From contig NZ_CP012836.1 in assembly GCF_001593605.1 (NCBI RefSeq), positions 1,178,001-1,242,000 of the forward strand: a DNA stretch of 64,000 bases, written 5' to 3'. Both the position numbers and the translations under genes were made by a program. How positions within the stretch are numbered: position 1 is the first letter of the stretch; each line of letters opens with the position of its first letter. This document shows positions 7,983 through 16,719 of the stretch, piece by piece. A model generated the notes under the pieces. The model searched no databases. It was given only the letters and a program-made list of their open reading frames with translations, and was not told where the DNA came from. Source of the stretch: Algoriphagus sanaruensis (GTDB lineage Bacteria; Bacteroidota; Bacteroidia; Cytophagales; Cyclobacteriaceae).

Positions 7983-8564
7983 ATGCTAAAAGCGCAAGCA
8001 CGTCCGGTTCACCTGTATATGGAAGCCAACCCGAATCCAAATTCTTTGAAGTTTGTGGCCAATTTTATGTTGGTAGATGAGGGCTTGAGTTTTGATTTTC
8101 CAGATGCTGAAAGCACCACGAATAGCCAGTTGGCGAAAGAGCTCTTTAATTTTGCAGCGGTACAACGCGTTTTTATCGCATCTAATTTTGTGACCGTGAC
8201 CAAGTCAGAGGAGGTGGAATGGCCAGAAATTCAAACCATCATCCGTGACCATATCAAACAATACCTTGAAGCTGGACAAAAAGCAGTTCAGGCTTCTTTT
8301 GATAAGGATCCACTATTTGATGAAAACGACTCTGAGATTGTCAAAAAAATCAAAGGTATTTTGGATGAATACATTCGACCTGCTGTAGAACAAGATGGTG
8401 GAGCGATTGTATTTCACTCATTTACTGACGGGGTGGTCAAAGTTCTTCTTCAGGGATCTTGTTCTGGTTGCCCATCCAGTACGATTACTTTGAAGGCCGG
8501 GATCCAAAATCTCCTCACACGTATGCTTCCTGAGGTCAAGGAAGTAGTTGCAGAAGGAATCTAA
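7983..8564 (+). CDS. NifU-like (Nfu) iron-sulfur scaffold/carrier protein
   Basis: The protein has 193 residues from the ATG at 7983. An earlier in-frame ATG at 7908 would start before the preceding terminator and is rejected. An N-terminal Nfu_N domain (YMEANPNPNSLKFVANF) is followed by a C-terminal NifU domain (IRPAVEQDGGAIVFHSF) with the cluster-binding C160-S-G-C163 motif. Nfu proteins receive 4Fe-4S clusters and pass them to client apoproteins in the cytoplasm. Other suf genes are not in this window. The DUF3810 gene follows after 12 bases, so the two may be co-transcribed. Confidence 0.92.
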   Translation: MLKAQARPVHLYMEANPNPNSLKFVANFMLVDEGLSFDFPDAESTTNSQLAKELFNFAAVQRVFIASNFVTVTKSEEVEWPEIQTIIRDHIKQYLEAGQKAVQASFDKDPLFDENDSEIVKKIKGILDEYIRPAVEQDGGAIVFHSFTDGVVKVLLQGSCSGCPSSTITLKAGIQNLLTRMLPEVKEVVAEGI

Positions 8565-8576
8565 GTCAAATTAGAA

Positions 8577-9653
8577 ATGGGTAAACGGGATTGGTCCTGG
8601 GCATTTTTGGGAATATTGGCCCTGGGAATCCGATATCTTGCGATTCAAAATCCTGAAGCCACAGATGAATTGTATTCCCGAAAGTTTTTTCCAGGAATCC
8701 GAAATGTGGTTGACTTGACACTGGGACATTTACCTTTTCCCAGTGTCTATATTTTTCTAGCCTTGGTCTTGGCTGTCGTGGTTGTTTTTACCCGAAGGTT
8801 TTTGAAAAAGACAACGTGGAAGTCCAAACTTGTTTATACTGCGCAAGCCACCTCCAATGGACTAGGGGCATTGGTATTTTTCTTTTTGATTTTATGGGGC
8901 TTTAATTACCAGCGCACACCCATTTTTCAGCAACTTTCTCTCAGACCCAAATCGCTCAATATAGAACAACTTGAGGCGGAAATTCGAATTACTCAGCGGC
9001 TGGCTCAACAATACAGAGGCCGGGTTAGCTTGGACACCTTGCCGATCGTAGACATTATAGACTACCCGGATTTGGAACGGATAGTGCGGTCCAACATGAG
9101 TGAGAATCTGGAGATTTTGGGATTGAATTTTACGGGGCGTCCTCGAACTAAGCAATTTCCACCTCCTGGATTTATGCGGAAAATGGGGATTTTGGGAATT
9201 TACTTCCCCTTTACTGGAGAGAGTTACATCGACCCCACACTTCATCCCTTAGAACAACCATTTACCGTGGCTCATGAAATGGCGCATAGCTATGGAGTGA
9301 CTGATGAAGGTGAAGCAAATTTTATTGCTTGGGTAATTTGTACCAATTCAGATGATCCACTACTTCGCTATTCGGGGCATCTCCGCCTTCTTCAATATCA
9401 AATGCGGGATTATTATCGAATGGCTCCAGAAGAGTATAAAAAGTGGGTTGGAACTTTGACACCAGGAATAATTCAAGACCTGCAATCAATCCGTGAAGTA
9501 GCCGAATCCATTCAGCCATTTTCGCTTGAGTTGAGTCGAAAGTCCAATGATATTTTCCTGAAGTCTCAAGGGGTAAAAGCTGGAGTCAATTCCTATCAGC
9601 AGCTTCCTATGCTGGCTTTTGCTTGGAGAAAACGAATGAATTTGGAAGATTGA
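8577..9653 (+). CDS. DUF3810 family putative membrane metalloprotease
   Basis: The 358-residue protein has three hydrophobic segments in the first 110 residues (about 10-22, 55-71, 94-110) and a soluble C-terminal domain. That domain holds a zincin-type H-E-M-A-H motif at 233-237, followed by DEGEANF at 243-249, where a glutamate could be the third metal ligand. This layout matches my memory of DUF3810, which is common in Bacteroidota and has no defined substrate. The catalytic role is inferred from the motif. Confidence 0.85.
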   Translation: MGKRDWSWAFLGILALGIRYLAIQNPEATDELYSRKFFPGIRNVVDLTLGHLPFPSVYIFLALVLAVVVVFTRRFLKKTTWKSKLVYTAQATSNGLGALVFFFLILWGFNYQRTPIFQQLSLRPKSLNIEQLEAEIRITQRLAQQYRGRVSLDTLPIVDIIDYPDLERIVRSNMSENLEILGLNFTGRPRTKQFPPPGFMRKMGILGIYFPFTGESYIDPTLHPLEQPFTVAHEMAHSYGVTDEGEANFIAWVICTNSDDPLLRYSGHLRLLQYQMRDYYRMAPEEYKKWVGTLTPGIIQDLQSIREVAESIQPFSLELSRKSNDIFLKSQGVKAGVNSYQQLPMLAFAWRKRMNLED

Positions 9654-9709
9654 AGACTTGATTTTTTGAAATGAATACTTAGTTTTGGGAAACACCTAAC
9701 ACCTAAGTA

Positions 9710-10612
9710 ATGAAATCAAACAATTCTTTATTTCTTCTTTTTTTACTTCTTTCCGCTTCTCCCGTCTTCGCTCAACTTGAGATTACTTCTGAGCGAGATG
9801 ATCAAGGGAATGTTAATTTTTTCGCCAATAATTTGGATGTGGTTCCATACACCGTGATTTTGAATTTTTCTCAACTCCAAAATATGACAACTTCAGGCGG
9901 AGGGAATGTGGTAGCTGTGGCCTCTCCAGGAAAGTCTAAAGTAGCAACTCTAAAACCGACACTCGCAGGACAAGGGACCAATTACCGATACGGCTATACC
10001 TATTTGAAGGGGAATGTCTATGGAAAATCTAAGAATGAACCAGTTTATTTGATTCCTGTAGAAGAAGGAATCCAAGTAAAAGCAGGCCATTTGAGAAGTC
10101 TCCTCGCTTCAGCAACCGGAGAGGAGTCCAAGGGAGAATTGGGAGTGTTTTTTGAGTTTGACGGGAAGGTCAAGTTAGTAGCGCCAAGAAAGGGCGTGGT
10201 TAGTGCAATCAAATCTGATTTTGTTTCAGACAAGGAAGGGCTGACTTATTCCAGGGAGCAAAACTTTATCGAATTGTATCATGAAGATGGTACGCTTACC
10301 AAAATTCTGGTTGTTGATGGAAGTGATATTCAGGTTAAGGTCGGGGATGTAGTTATTCCCGGGCAAGTATTGGGAAGTTCATCCGGTGAAAATTACAGTG
10401 GTGGTCCCCATGTTCAAGTAGATGTTTTGAAGGTGGTCAAAAATGGTGCTGATAAGTTGAAGTATGAGCGAATTCAACCTTTATTCCATACCCAAGGTGG
10501 CGCAGTGAAAGTAGAACCAAAGAAAGTTTACGAAGTGATTCATTCGGAAGAAGTAATCACAGCTGAATTATCTAAAAAAGAACTTAAATCCTATCAGTCA
10601 GAAAAGGAATAG
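9710..10612 (+). CDS. Secreted M23/LytM-like domain protein, probably catalytically degenerate
   Basis: The 300-residue protein has a signal peptide (cleavage near SPVFAQ). The C-terminal half has the LytM fold pattern: APRKGVVSAI, FIELYHEDGTLTKIL, VKVGDVVIPGQVLGSS and GGPHVQVDV. The HxH zinc motif of active M23 enzymes reads H234-V-Q236 here. The first metal motif (H-x3-D) also lacks its histidine in FFEFDGK. This suggests an inactive fold used for binding or for regulating a real endopeptidase, like EnvC-type proteins. The assignment is from motif reading alone. Confidence 0.8.
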   Translation: MKSNNSLFLLFLLLSASPVFAQLEITSERDDQGNVNFFANNLDVVPYTVILNFSQLQNMTTSGGGNVVAVASPGKSKVATLKPTLAGQGTNYRYGYTYLKGNVYGKSKNEPVYLIPVEEGIQVKAGHLRSLLASATGEESKGELGVFFEFDGKVKLVAPRKGVVSAIKSDFVSDKEGLTYSREQNFIELYHEDGTLTKILVVDGSDIQVKVGDVVIPGQVLGSSSGENYSGGPHVQVDVLKVVKNGADKLKYERIQPLFHTQGGAVKVEPKKVYEVIHSEEVITAELSKKELKSYQSEKE

Positions 10613-10613
10613 G

Positions 10614-11510
10614 CTATTTTCTGTTTCCAATCCAAACTCCCAAAATTACTGCAGCGATGCCGATGTAGTGCCCCAAAAGAAGGACTTCTCCATCCAATAC
10701 GCCCCACATGATAGCGACAATTGGAATAGTATAAGTTACCAAGCTCGCAAAAAATGGACTTGCGCTTTTGACCATAATATTGAAAAGGATCAATGCGGAT
10801 GCAGTACCGACCATGCCAAGAATAGAAACATAGCCTAGCGCCTCCCAGGCTCTAGGATGGGTGGCTAGTTTGTATGAAAATTGTGTTCCTGCAAATAGGT
10901 ACAAAAGGGCTAAAGGCAAGATCATCAAGAGTGAAATCGACGAAATTTCAATTGATTTCAATTGTGTAAATCGGGTCTTGATGACATGGAGATTAAAGCT
11001 GTAGCAAATACAGGCTGCGATCACAAATAGGGCATAAGCGTTAATTCCAGCGAGAGAATCCCAGCCCCCGCCTTCCTTATAAGCAACTAGTACTACGACA
11101 CCCACAAAGGCAATCAATAATCCTAACCCATTTCGTTTGGTGATACGGGTATCAAAAAAAACTGCCCCTACAAGTACGACAAATAGTGGAGTTAAAGCGT
11201 TAAGTACTCCGGTAAGTGAGCTGCTCAATTGAGTTTGAGCTAGAGGAAAAAGAAATGCAGGGAAAAAGCTTCCGAGCAATCCCGCCAGAAGGAGGTTTTT
11301 AACTTGTTTTCTATTCAGATTTCGGACTCTAGGAAGCGAAAGTGGTAGAAGAATCGTGGCTGCTGCCACCATTCGGTAGGCACCCACTTCACCTGGCGTA
11401 AAAACTTCAAGTCCTCTTTTGATCAGGATAAATGAACTACCCCAGATGATGGTTAATACAACCAGCAAAGCCCAATTTTTTACGCTGTTTTCTGTGGGTG
11501 AAGCTTCCAT
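10614..11510 (-). CDS. EamA/DMT family transporter
   Basis: The protein has 298 residues from the ATG at 11510, which is preferred over an in-frame ATG at 11579 because the latter falls inside the dusB terminator. There are ten predicted membrane helices in two EamA halves. The first begins WALLVVLTIIWGSSFILIKRGL, a typical family start (WGSSF). Such permeases export metabolites or amino acids; the substrate is unknown. It converges with the M23-like gene, leaving one base between the stops. Confidence 0.92.
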   Translation of the reverse strand: MEASPTENSVKNWALLVVLTIIWGSSFILIKRGLEVFTPGEVGAYRMVAAATILLPLSLPRVRNLNRKQVKNLLLAGLLGSFFPAFLFPLAQTQLSSSLTGVLNALTPLFVVLVGAVFFDTRITKRNGLGLLIAFVGVVVLVAYKEGGGWDSLAGINAYALFVIAACICYSFNLHVIKTRFTQLKSIEISSISLLMILPLALLYLFAGTQFSYKLATHPRAWEALGYVSILGMVGTASALILFNIMVKSASPFFASLVTYTIPIVAIMWGVLDGEVLLLGHYIGIAAVILGVWIGNRK

Positions 11511-11567
11511 AGTTTGGGGATCGGTCTGCAAAGGAAATAATTCCGGGCGAATTGAATTCAAAAAAAA

Positions 11568-11595
11568 AGACCTCAGCAAAAAATAACTGAGGTCT
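11568..11595 (-). terminator. Intrinsic terminator of dusB
   Basis: A 9-bp stem (agacctcag / ctgaggtct) with an A-rich loop is followed on the minus strand by an eight-T run. It lies just beyond the dusB stop. Confidence 0.85.
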
Positions 11596-11603
11596 GGTCA
11601 AAT

Positions 11604-12611
11604 TCAGGGTTGAAATTCATACCCAACATAGGCTTCTGCGACTTGATCGAGGATATTGCAAACCGATTCATACGACTCAGCGGTCACCATTTCGGTACGA
11701 TAAGTTTTGAAGTTGGGCATCCCCCGGAAATAATTGGTGTAATGACGACGCATTTCCAAAATTCCCTGTTTTTCGCCCTTCCATTCTACAGAAAAGTCGA
11801 GATGCTTTTTTGCCACTGCAATGCGCTCATTCAGATCTGGAGGGCTTAACTTTTCTCCTGTCGCGAAGTAATGTTTGATTTCATTGAAAATCCAAGGATA
11901 GCCAATAGACGCTCTCCCGATCATCATTCCGTCTACATTGTATTTGGCGCGGTACTCAGCGGCTTTCTCTGGTGAGTCAATATCTCCATTTCCAAATACT
12001 GGAATGTGTAATCTTGGATTGTCTTTCACCAAATTCAACCATGACCAATCAGCTTCACCTTTGTACATCTGTTGGCGAGTACGGGCATGAATGGAAATTG
12101 CTTGGATACCAACATCCTGAAGCCGTTCTGCTACTTCCACGATACGGATCGTATCATGACTCCAGCCAAGACGGGTTTTGACTGTCACGGGAATGTTGAC
12201 TCGTTTGACGATTTCGGCAGTCATGGAGACCATTTTATCAATGTCCAAAAGAATCCCAGCGCCGGCACCTTTACAAGCTACTTTGTGAACTGGGCAGCCA
12301 TAATTGATGTCTAAAATATCTGGTCCAGCTGCTTCAGCAATAGCAGCCGCCTCCCGCATAGACTCGATTTCATTTCCAAATATTTGGATTCCAACAGGTC
12401 GCTCGTAGTCATACACATCCAGCTTTTGGACGCTTTTAGCAGCATCTCGTATCAATCCCTCCGAGCTTATAAATTCGGTGTACATTAAGTCTGCTCCATT
12501 TTGTTTGCAGACTGCCCGAAATGGGGGATCACTTACATCCTCCATGGGGGCAAGAAGCAAGGGGAAATCCCCTAATTCCAACTTTCCAATCTTAACCACT
12601 GCGCAATTCAA
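11604..12611 (-). CDS. dusB: tRNA-dihydrouridine synthase DusB
   Basis: This flavoenzyme of 335 residues reduces uridine to dihydrouridine in the tRNA D-loop. The N-terminal TIM barrel opens with LLAPMEDVSDPPFRAVC. The catalytic cysteine is in NYGCPVHKVACKGAGAGILL. Phosphate- and FMN-binding strands (VPVTVKTRLGW, ISIHARTRQQMYKG, VFGNGDI, GMMIGRASIGYPW) are all present. The length fits the family. The gene is divergent from the CPBP protease gene with only 25 bases between starts. Confidence 0.95.
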   Translation of the reverse strand: MNCAVVKIGKLELGDFPLLLAPMEDVSDPPFRAVCKQNGADLMYTEFISSEGLIRDAAKSVQKLDVYDYERPVGIQIFGNEIESMREAAAIAEAAGPDILDINYGCPVHKVACKGAGAGILLDIDKMVSMTAEIVKRVNIPVTVKTRLGWSHDTIRIVEVAERLQDVGIQAISIHARTRQQMYKGEADWSWLNLVKDNPRLHIPVFGNGDIDSPEKAAEYRAKYNVDGMMIGRASIGYPWIFNEIKHYFATGEKLSPPDLNERIAVAKKHLDFSVEWKGEKQGILEMRRHYTNYFRGMPNFKTYRTEMVTAESYESVCNILDQVAEAYVGYEFQP

Positions 12612-12636
12612 ATTTGAGCGTAAATTTACCCCAATT

Positions 12637-13590
12637 ATGGAGATTTACGAAACTCATTCAGAAATAGGCCAGCGGAGAAGTTGGCTATTGTCATTGACCG
12701 TCATAGTGTTAATCACCTTTGGGATCTTGGTTTTGCTCCAAGCATTGGCCTTGGGATTGGTTCCATTTTTATTTCATATCGAAATTGATTCGTTGATGGG
12801 GCTTATGTCTGGAAATTATGACTTGCCCAATGGAAGGATGGCGATGCTCTTTGTGCAAGGAATAGGATCTGGGATAGGATTTTGGGTGTCCGCCTGGGTA
12901 TTAACCAAATTTGTGGAAAAAGCCGACCTGAAATGGGATATCCAACTTTCAAGAGTCCAGCGCCAAAGTTTATTGGTGATGGTAGGATTGACTTTCGGCG
13001 CTATGTTATTCAACGGGCTGTTGGTGTATTGGAATTCCAAACTGGTTTTGCCGGAATCTATGGCTGGGATGGAGCAATGGATGAAGGAAATGGAGACACA
13101 ACTCATGGAGCTCACGAAATTCCTAACCGATTTTCAGACGGTTCCTGAGCTTTTGATGGGGATTGTAGTGATTGGTATTTTGGCAGGAATTGGAGAAGAA
13201 ATGCTGTTCAGAGGGGTCATCCAACCTAAAATGCAACAGTATCTAAAATCCGCTCATTGGGGGATTTGGATTACAGCATTTATATTCTCTGCTATTCATT
13301 TTCAATTTTATGGATTTCTTCCAAGGTTATTTTTAGGCGCCCTGTTTGGATACATGTATCACTATTCAGGAAGTTTGATTTATCCCATTCTGGCTCATAT
13401 TCTGAACAATAGCCTCACAGTGGTTATGGTTTACCTAGCAAATCAAGAAGTTATTGATTTTGATTTGGAGTCTGCAGATACCGTTTCTTACCCAGCATCT
13501 TTAATTGGTTTGTTGGTTCTTTTGGTAGGATTCTTTTACTTTAAAAAAATCAATCAACCAAAAGATGGTCAACTGGATCAGGGTTTTTGA
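12637..13590 (+). CDS. CPBP family intramembrane glutamic endopeptidase
   Basis: I took the ATG at 12637, which gives 317 residues. A longer frame from 12478 would run antisense through the dusB start. About eight hydrophobic helices are visible. The CPBP (Abi/CAAX protease) motifs are E187-E188-x3-R in GEEMLFRGVIQP, then F-x3-H in FSAIHFQF, and HILNNS near the end. By family it is an intramembrane protease. The target is unknown. The 3' end overlaps the DUF2007 gene by 26 bases. Confidence 0.92.
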   Translation: MEIYETHSEIGQRRSWLLSLTVIVLITFGILVLLQALALGLVPFLFHIEIDSLMGLMSGNYDLPNGRMAMLFVQGIGSGIGFWVSAWVLTKFVEKADLKWDIQLSRVQRQSLLVMVGLTFGAMLFNGLLVYWNSKLVLPESMAGMEQWMKEMETQLMELTKFLTDFQTVPELLMGIVVIGILAGIGEEMLFRGVIQPKMQQYLKSAHWGIWITAFIFSAIHFQFYGFLPRLFLGALFGYMYHYSGSLIYPILAHILNNSLTVVMVYLANQEVIDFDLESADTVSYPASLIGLLVLLVGFFYFKKINQPKDGQLDQGF

Positions 13591-13771
13591 AGACCAAAAT
13601 CAAATTCGTTCGGAGATTGTGAAGGGGGTTCTTGAGGAAAGAGGAATCGCAGCCGTAATCATCAATAAAAAAGAAACTGTCTATAAAATCTATGGCACCT
13701 ACGAGGTGCTGGTTCCTCAAGAAAAGGCCATGGAAGCCTTACAAATGATTCAGAATGAGATCACGTTTTAA
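13565..13771 (+). CDS. DUF2007-type putative signal-transducing protein
   Basis: This small 68-residue soluble protein has the DUF2007 pattern: WIRVFEDQNQIRSEIVKGVLEERGIAAVIIN followed by YEVLVPQEKAMEALQMI, a ferredoxin-like PII/ACT-size fold. The biochemical role is unknown. It overlaps the CPBP gene upstream by 26 bases and cdsA downstream by 17 bases, so the three form a tight operon. Confidence 0.88.
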   Translation: MVNWIRVFEDQNQIRSEIVKGVLEERGIAAVIINKKETVYKIYGTYEVLVPQEKAMEALQMIQNEITF

Positions 13772-14594
13772 TATCAATAATTATAGCAATTTGGCTCAGC
13801 GGGCCATAACTGCATTGGTGGGAGGATTGGTGGTAGTTACGGCGATTATTTATTCGGATTGGACCTATTTCTTAGTATTTGCGGGGATTTTGGGCTTTTC
13901 TCAAATGGAATTCTATAAGCTTTCAGGCTTGGATGGAATGCTTCCTTTGAAAAGTTTTGGGACCATTTTAGGTTTGCTCATTTTCATTCTGACCTTTATG
14001 ATTGAAAAGGAGCAGTTGGCAGACGAGTTTTTATTCTTGATTTTCCCACTGGTCTCCTTGGTGTTTTTTATCAAGCTATATAAGAAGACTGACAAGAAAC
14101 CCTTTACAGGCGTCGCCTATACCTATTTGGGGATTTTTTATGTGGCAGTTCCCTTTTCCTTGCTGAATCTGGCTGTATTTTCAGTGGACGCTGTCTACCA
14201 TTATGAAATCTTACTGGGTTGTTTGTTGATTCTTTGGGCTTCGGATACGGGAGCCTATTTTGCAGGAACCAAGTTTGGGAAGACCAAATTATTTGAGCGG
14301 GTTTCTCCCAAAAAGTCTTGGGAAGGATTTCTTGGTGGTGCATTTTCTGCCATTGCGGTCGCATTTTTATTGTCTCAGCAGTTTCATGTGATTGCAGACT
14401 GGAAATGGCTAGTAATTGCGGGAATTATCATCATCGCGGGAACGTATGGGGATTTGATTGAATCGCTTTTTAAGCGTTCGATAGAAATCAAAGATTCGGG
14501 CAATGGCCTACCAGGACATGGTGGATTTATGGATCGATTTGACGGATTGTTACTTTCGGCCCCGTTTATAACTGCTTTTTTGAAAATCTTTTAA
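13755..14594 (+). CDS. cdsA: Phosphatidate cytidylyltransferase
   Basis: CdsA makes CDP-diacylglycerol from phosphatidate and CTP, the branch point of phospholipid synthesis, in the inner membrane. The 279-residue protein has about seven hydrophobic helices and the full C-terminal signature at residues 237-264: SLFKR, then KDSGNGLPGHGG, then DRFDG. It is the last gene of the CPBP-DUF2007-cdsA run. psd, two genes on, catalyses a later step of the same pathway. Confidence 0.95.
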   Translation: MRSRFNINNYSNLAQRAITALVGGLVVVTAIIYSDWTYFLVFAGILGFSQMEFYKLSGLDGMLPLKSFGTILGLLIFILTFMIEKEQLADEFLFLIFPLVSLVFFIKLYKKTDKKPFTGVAYTYLGIFYVAVPFSLLNLAVFSVDAVYHYEILLGCLLILWASDTGAYFAGTKFGKTKLFERVSPKKSWEGFLGGAFSAIAVAFLLSQQFHVIADWKWLVIAGIIIIAGTYGDLIESLFKRSIEIKDSGNGLPGHGGFMDRFDGLLLSAPFITAFLKIF

Positions 14595-14623
14595 TGGAAG
14601 GCCCCCTAGTGTGAAAAACTAGT

Positions 14624-14631
14624 TAAGTTTG
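14624..14631 (+). promoter_or_regulatory. Putative -7 element of the glutamate dehydrogenase gene
   Basis: TAAGTTTG matches TAnnTTTG, 31 bases before the ATG. No good -33 TTTG is visible at the usual spacing, so support is moderate. Confidence 0.4.
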
Positions 14632-14662
14632 TAGTGCATTTCACTTTATTATTAAACCCAAT

Positions 14663-15940
14663 ATGGCTTACTTAGAACCGGCTCCGATTAAGGATAGAGA
14701 GAATCCTTTGGAGTCAATGATGGAACGTTTCAACATTGCCGCTGAAAAGCTCGGACTATCCGATGAGGTGTATAATGTTTTGAAGAATCCTGCCAAACAA
14801 GTAATTGTTTCCCTACCGATTACCATGGATAATGGGAAGATCCAAGTTTTTGAAGGTATTCGGGTAATTCATTCCAATATTCTTGGTCCTGCAAAAGGAG
14901 GAATTCGATTTGCTCCAGATGTGCATTTGGATGAAGTGCGAGCTCTTGCCGCATGGATGACTTGGAAATGTGCCGTCGTGGATATTCCTTATGGTGGAGG
15001 TAAAGGTGGTGTGCGATGCAATCCTCGGGAAATGTCCAAAGGAGAAATCGAGCGACTCATGCGTGCTTACACCATGGCAATGATTGATGTTTTTGGCCCA
15101 GATAAGGATATTCCTGCTCCGGATATGGGAACTGGCCCACGTGAAATGGCCTGGTTGATGGACGAATATTCCAAAGCACATGGGATGACTGTACAAGCAG
15201 TAGTAACAGGAAAGCCACTTGTTCTTGGAGGCTCTTTGGGAAGAACTGAAGCCACAGGCCGTGGGGTGATGGTTTCTGCCTTGGCAGCTATGCAAAAATT
15301 AAAAATTAATCCGTTTCAAGCGACTTGTGCCGTACAGGGTTTTGGGAATGTAGGAAGCTGGGCAGCCAGACTCTTGGAAGAGCGTGGTTTGAAAATTGTC
15401 GCTATTTCGGATCATACCGGAGCTTTTTACAACGAAAAGGGCATCAATATAGTCGAGGCAATTGCTTACCGCGATAGCAATAATGGTACATTGGAAGGTT
15501 TCAAAGGTGGCGATAAAATGGAAGATGCCGGAGATCTATTGACTTTGGAAGTAGATGTTTTGGTTCCAGCTGCTGTAGAAGATGTGATTACTGCTGCGAA
15601 TGCAGATAAAATCAAAGCCAAATTAATCGTGGAAGGCGCAAATGGGCCGACTTCCGCAAAAGCAGATGCCATTTTGAATGAGAAAGGGATTATGGCAGTA
15701 CCGGATATTCTTGCAAATGCAGGTGGGGTTACTGTTTCCTATTTCGAATGGGTTCAAAACCGACTGGGCTATAAATGGACTGCAGACCGTGTTAACCGAC
15801 GATCTGATCGAATCATGAAGGATGCTTTTGATAATGTGTATCAAGCAGCCGTAAAATACGAAGTTCCAATGCGGATCGCGGCCTATATTGTAGCCATCGA
15901 TAAAGTAGCGAAAACCTACACGTTCCGTGGAGGATTCTGA
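14663..15940 (+). CDS. gdhA: Glu/Leu/Phe/Val dehydrogenase family, likely glutamate dehydrogenase
   Basis: The 425-residue protein catalyses oxidative deamination of glutamate to 2-oxoglutarate or the reverse. The catalytic lysine is in YGGGKGGVRCNP (K114), with the substrate-binding KGGIRF and MTWKCAVVDIP before it. The dinucleotide fold has GFGNVGSWAARLLEERG. The length and sequence resemble the shorter hexameric GudB/RocG class rather than the E. coli-type 447-residue enzyme. A terminator follows at 15972. The gene appears monocistronic and would link amino-acid catabolism to the sucAB/lpd enzymes encoded later in the window. Confidence 0.95.
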   Translation: MAYLEPAPIKDRENPLESMMERFNIAAEKLGLSDEVYNVLKNPAKQVIVSLPITMDNGKIQVFEGIRVIHSNILGPAKGGIRFAPDVHLDEVRALAAWMTWKCAVVDIPYGGGKGGVRCNPREMSKGEIERLMRAYTMAMIDVFGPDKDIPAPDMGTGPREMAWLMDEYSKAHGMTVQAVVTGKPLVLGGSLGRTEATGRGVMVSALAAMQKLKINPFQATCAVQGFGNVGSWAARLLEERGLKIVAISDHTGAFYNEKGINIVEAIAYRDSNNGTLEGFKGGDKMEDAGDLLTLEVDVLVPAAVEDVITAANADKIKAKLIVEGANGPTSAKADAILNEKGIMAVPDILANAGGVTVSYFEWVQNRLGYKWTADRVNRRSDRIMKDAFDNVYQAAVKYEVPMRIAAYIVAIDKVAKTYTFRGGF

Positions 15941-15971
15941 TCTGAATAAAAACTGAAAAGTCTTAACTTTG

Positions 15972-15998
15972 AGGCGTGGGGGGAGTTTCTCCACGCCT
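15972..15998 (+). terminator. Intrinsic terminator after glutamate dehydrogenase
   Basis: An 8-bp GC-rich stem (aggcgtgg / ccacgcct) is followed by TTTTT. Confidence 0.85.
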
Positions 15999-16015
15999 TT
16001 TTAATTTCAAAACCA

Positions 16016-16684
16016 ATGATGACTATACATAAAGAAGGCCGTACGTTGTTGTTTTGGATGATGATCATCCTTGTTGCGATCAACTACGCAGTTTATTATT
16101 TCCTCCCTGATGAGCGTTTGGTGATGAACCTGGTCATTCTTGTCAGTGTGGCCTTGTACCTGATTGTCTTGCAGTTTTTCAGAAATCCAATCTTCGAGCC
16201 TCCCCAAGAAGAAGGGGTGGTGTTTGCCCCTGCTGATGGCAAGGTAGTGGTCATCGAAGAAGCGGTGGAAGATGAATTTTTGAAAGAAAAAAGAATGCAG
16301 GTGTCGATCTTCATGTCTCCGATCAATGTTCATGTGAATCGCTCCCCTGTCAAAGGTGTCGTCGAGTATTTCAAATATCACCCAGGGAAATATTTAGTCG
16401 CATGGCATCCCAAATCAAGTACAGAAAATGAGCGGACTTCTATGGTCATCAAGGATACGTTCGGTCATTCAATCATGGTTCGTCAGATTGCGGGTGCACT
16501 TGCTCGACGAATCAAATGGTATGTAAAAGAAGGAACTCCGCTTGAACAAGGTGGAGAGTTTGGATTTATCAAGTTTGGCTCAAGAGTAGACTTGTATTTG
16601 CCATTAGATGCCGAAATCCTGTGCCAGATGGAGCAAGTGACCAAGGGTGGTCGAACCCCAATTGCTCGATTGAAAAGAAAATAA
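16016..16684 (+). CDS. psd: Phosphatidylserine decarboxylase family protein
   Basis: The 222-residue proenzyme of the short PSD class has an N-terminal pair of membrane helices (LLFWMMIILVAINYAVYYFL; LVMNLVILVSVALYLIVL). The PSD core includes APADGKVVVIEE, SPINVHVNRSPVKG and HPKSSTENERTS. The self-cleavage site is in KFGSR (Ser189 becomes the pyruvoyl group by family rule). The product, phosphatidylethanolamine, is the main lipid in this phylum. The second codon is also ATG, so the start could be at 16019. A bidirectional hairpin terminator follows. Confidence 0.93.
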   Translation: MMTIHKEGRTLLFWMMIILVAINYAVYYFLPDERLVMNLVILVSVALYLIVLQFFRNPIFEPPQEEGVVFAPADGKVVVIEEAVEDEFLKEKRMQVSIFMSPINVHVNRSPVKGVVEYFKYHPGKYLVAWHPKSSTENERTSMVIKDTFGHSIMVRQIAGALARRIKWYVKEGTPLEQGGEFGFIKFGSRVDLYLPLDAEILCQMEQVTKGGRTPIARLKRK

Positions 16685-16697
16685 AAAATGACACAAT

Positions 16698-16719
16698 GCC
16701 TCTGCTATCCCGCAGAGGC
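16698..16719 (+). terminator. Terminator after psd, overlapping the convergent gene's 3' end
   Basis: An 8-bp stem (gcctctgc / gcagaggc) is followed by six T on the plus strand. It includes the stop codon and last codons of the convergent minus-strand gene. Confidence 0.85.

Noticed and set aside
12478..12636. N-terminal extension of the CPBP protease from 12478
   Set aside because: Would run antisense through the 5' end of dusB; the ATG at 12637 begins the membrane protein directly.
14813..15295. Minus-strand open frame of 160 codons opposite glutamate dehydrogenase
   Set aside because: Antisense shadow; the sense frame is an unambiguous enzyme.
16007..16381. Minus-strand His/Asp-rich open frame opposite psd
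   Set aside because: Shadow of psd on the opposite strand; no supporting start or context.
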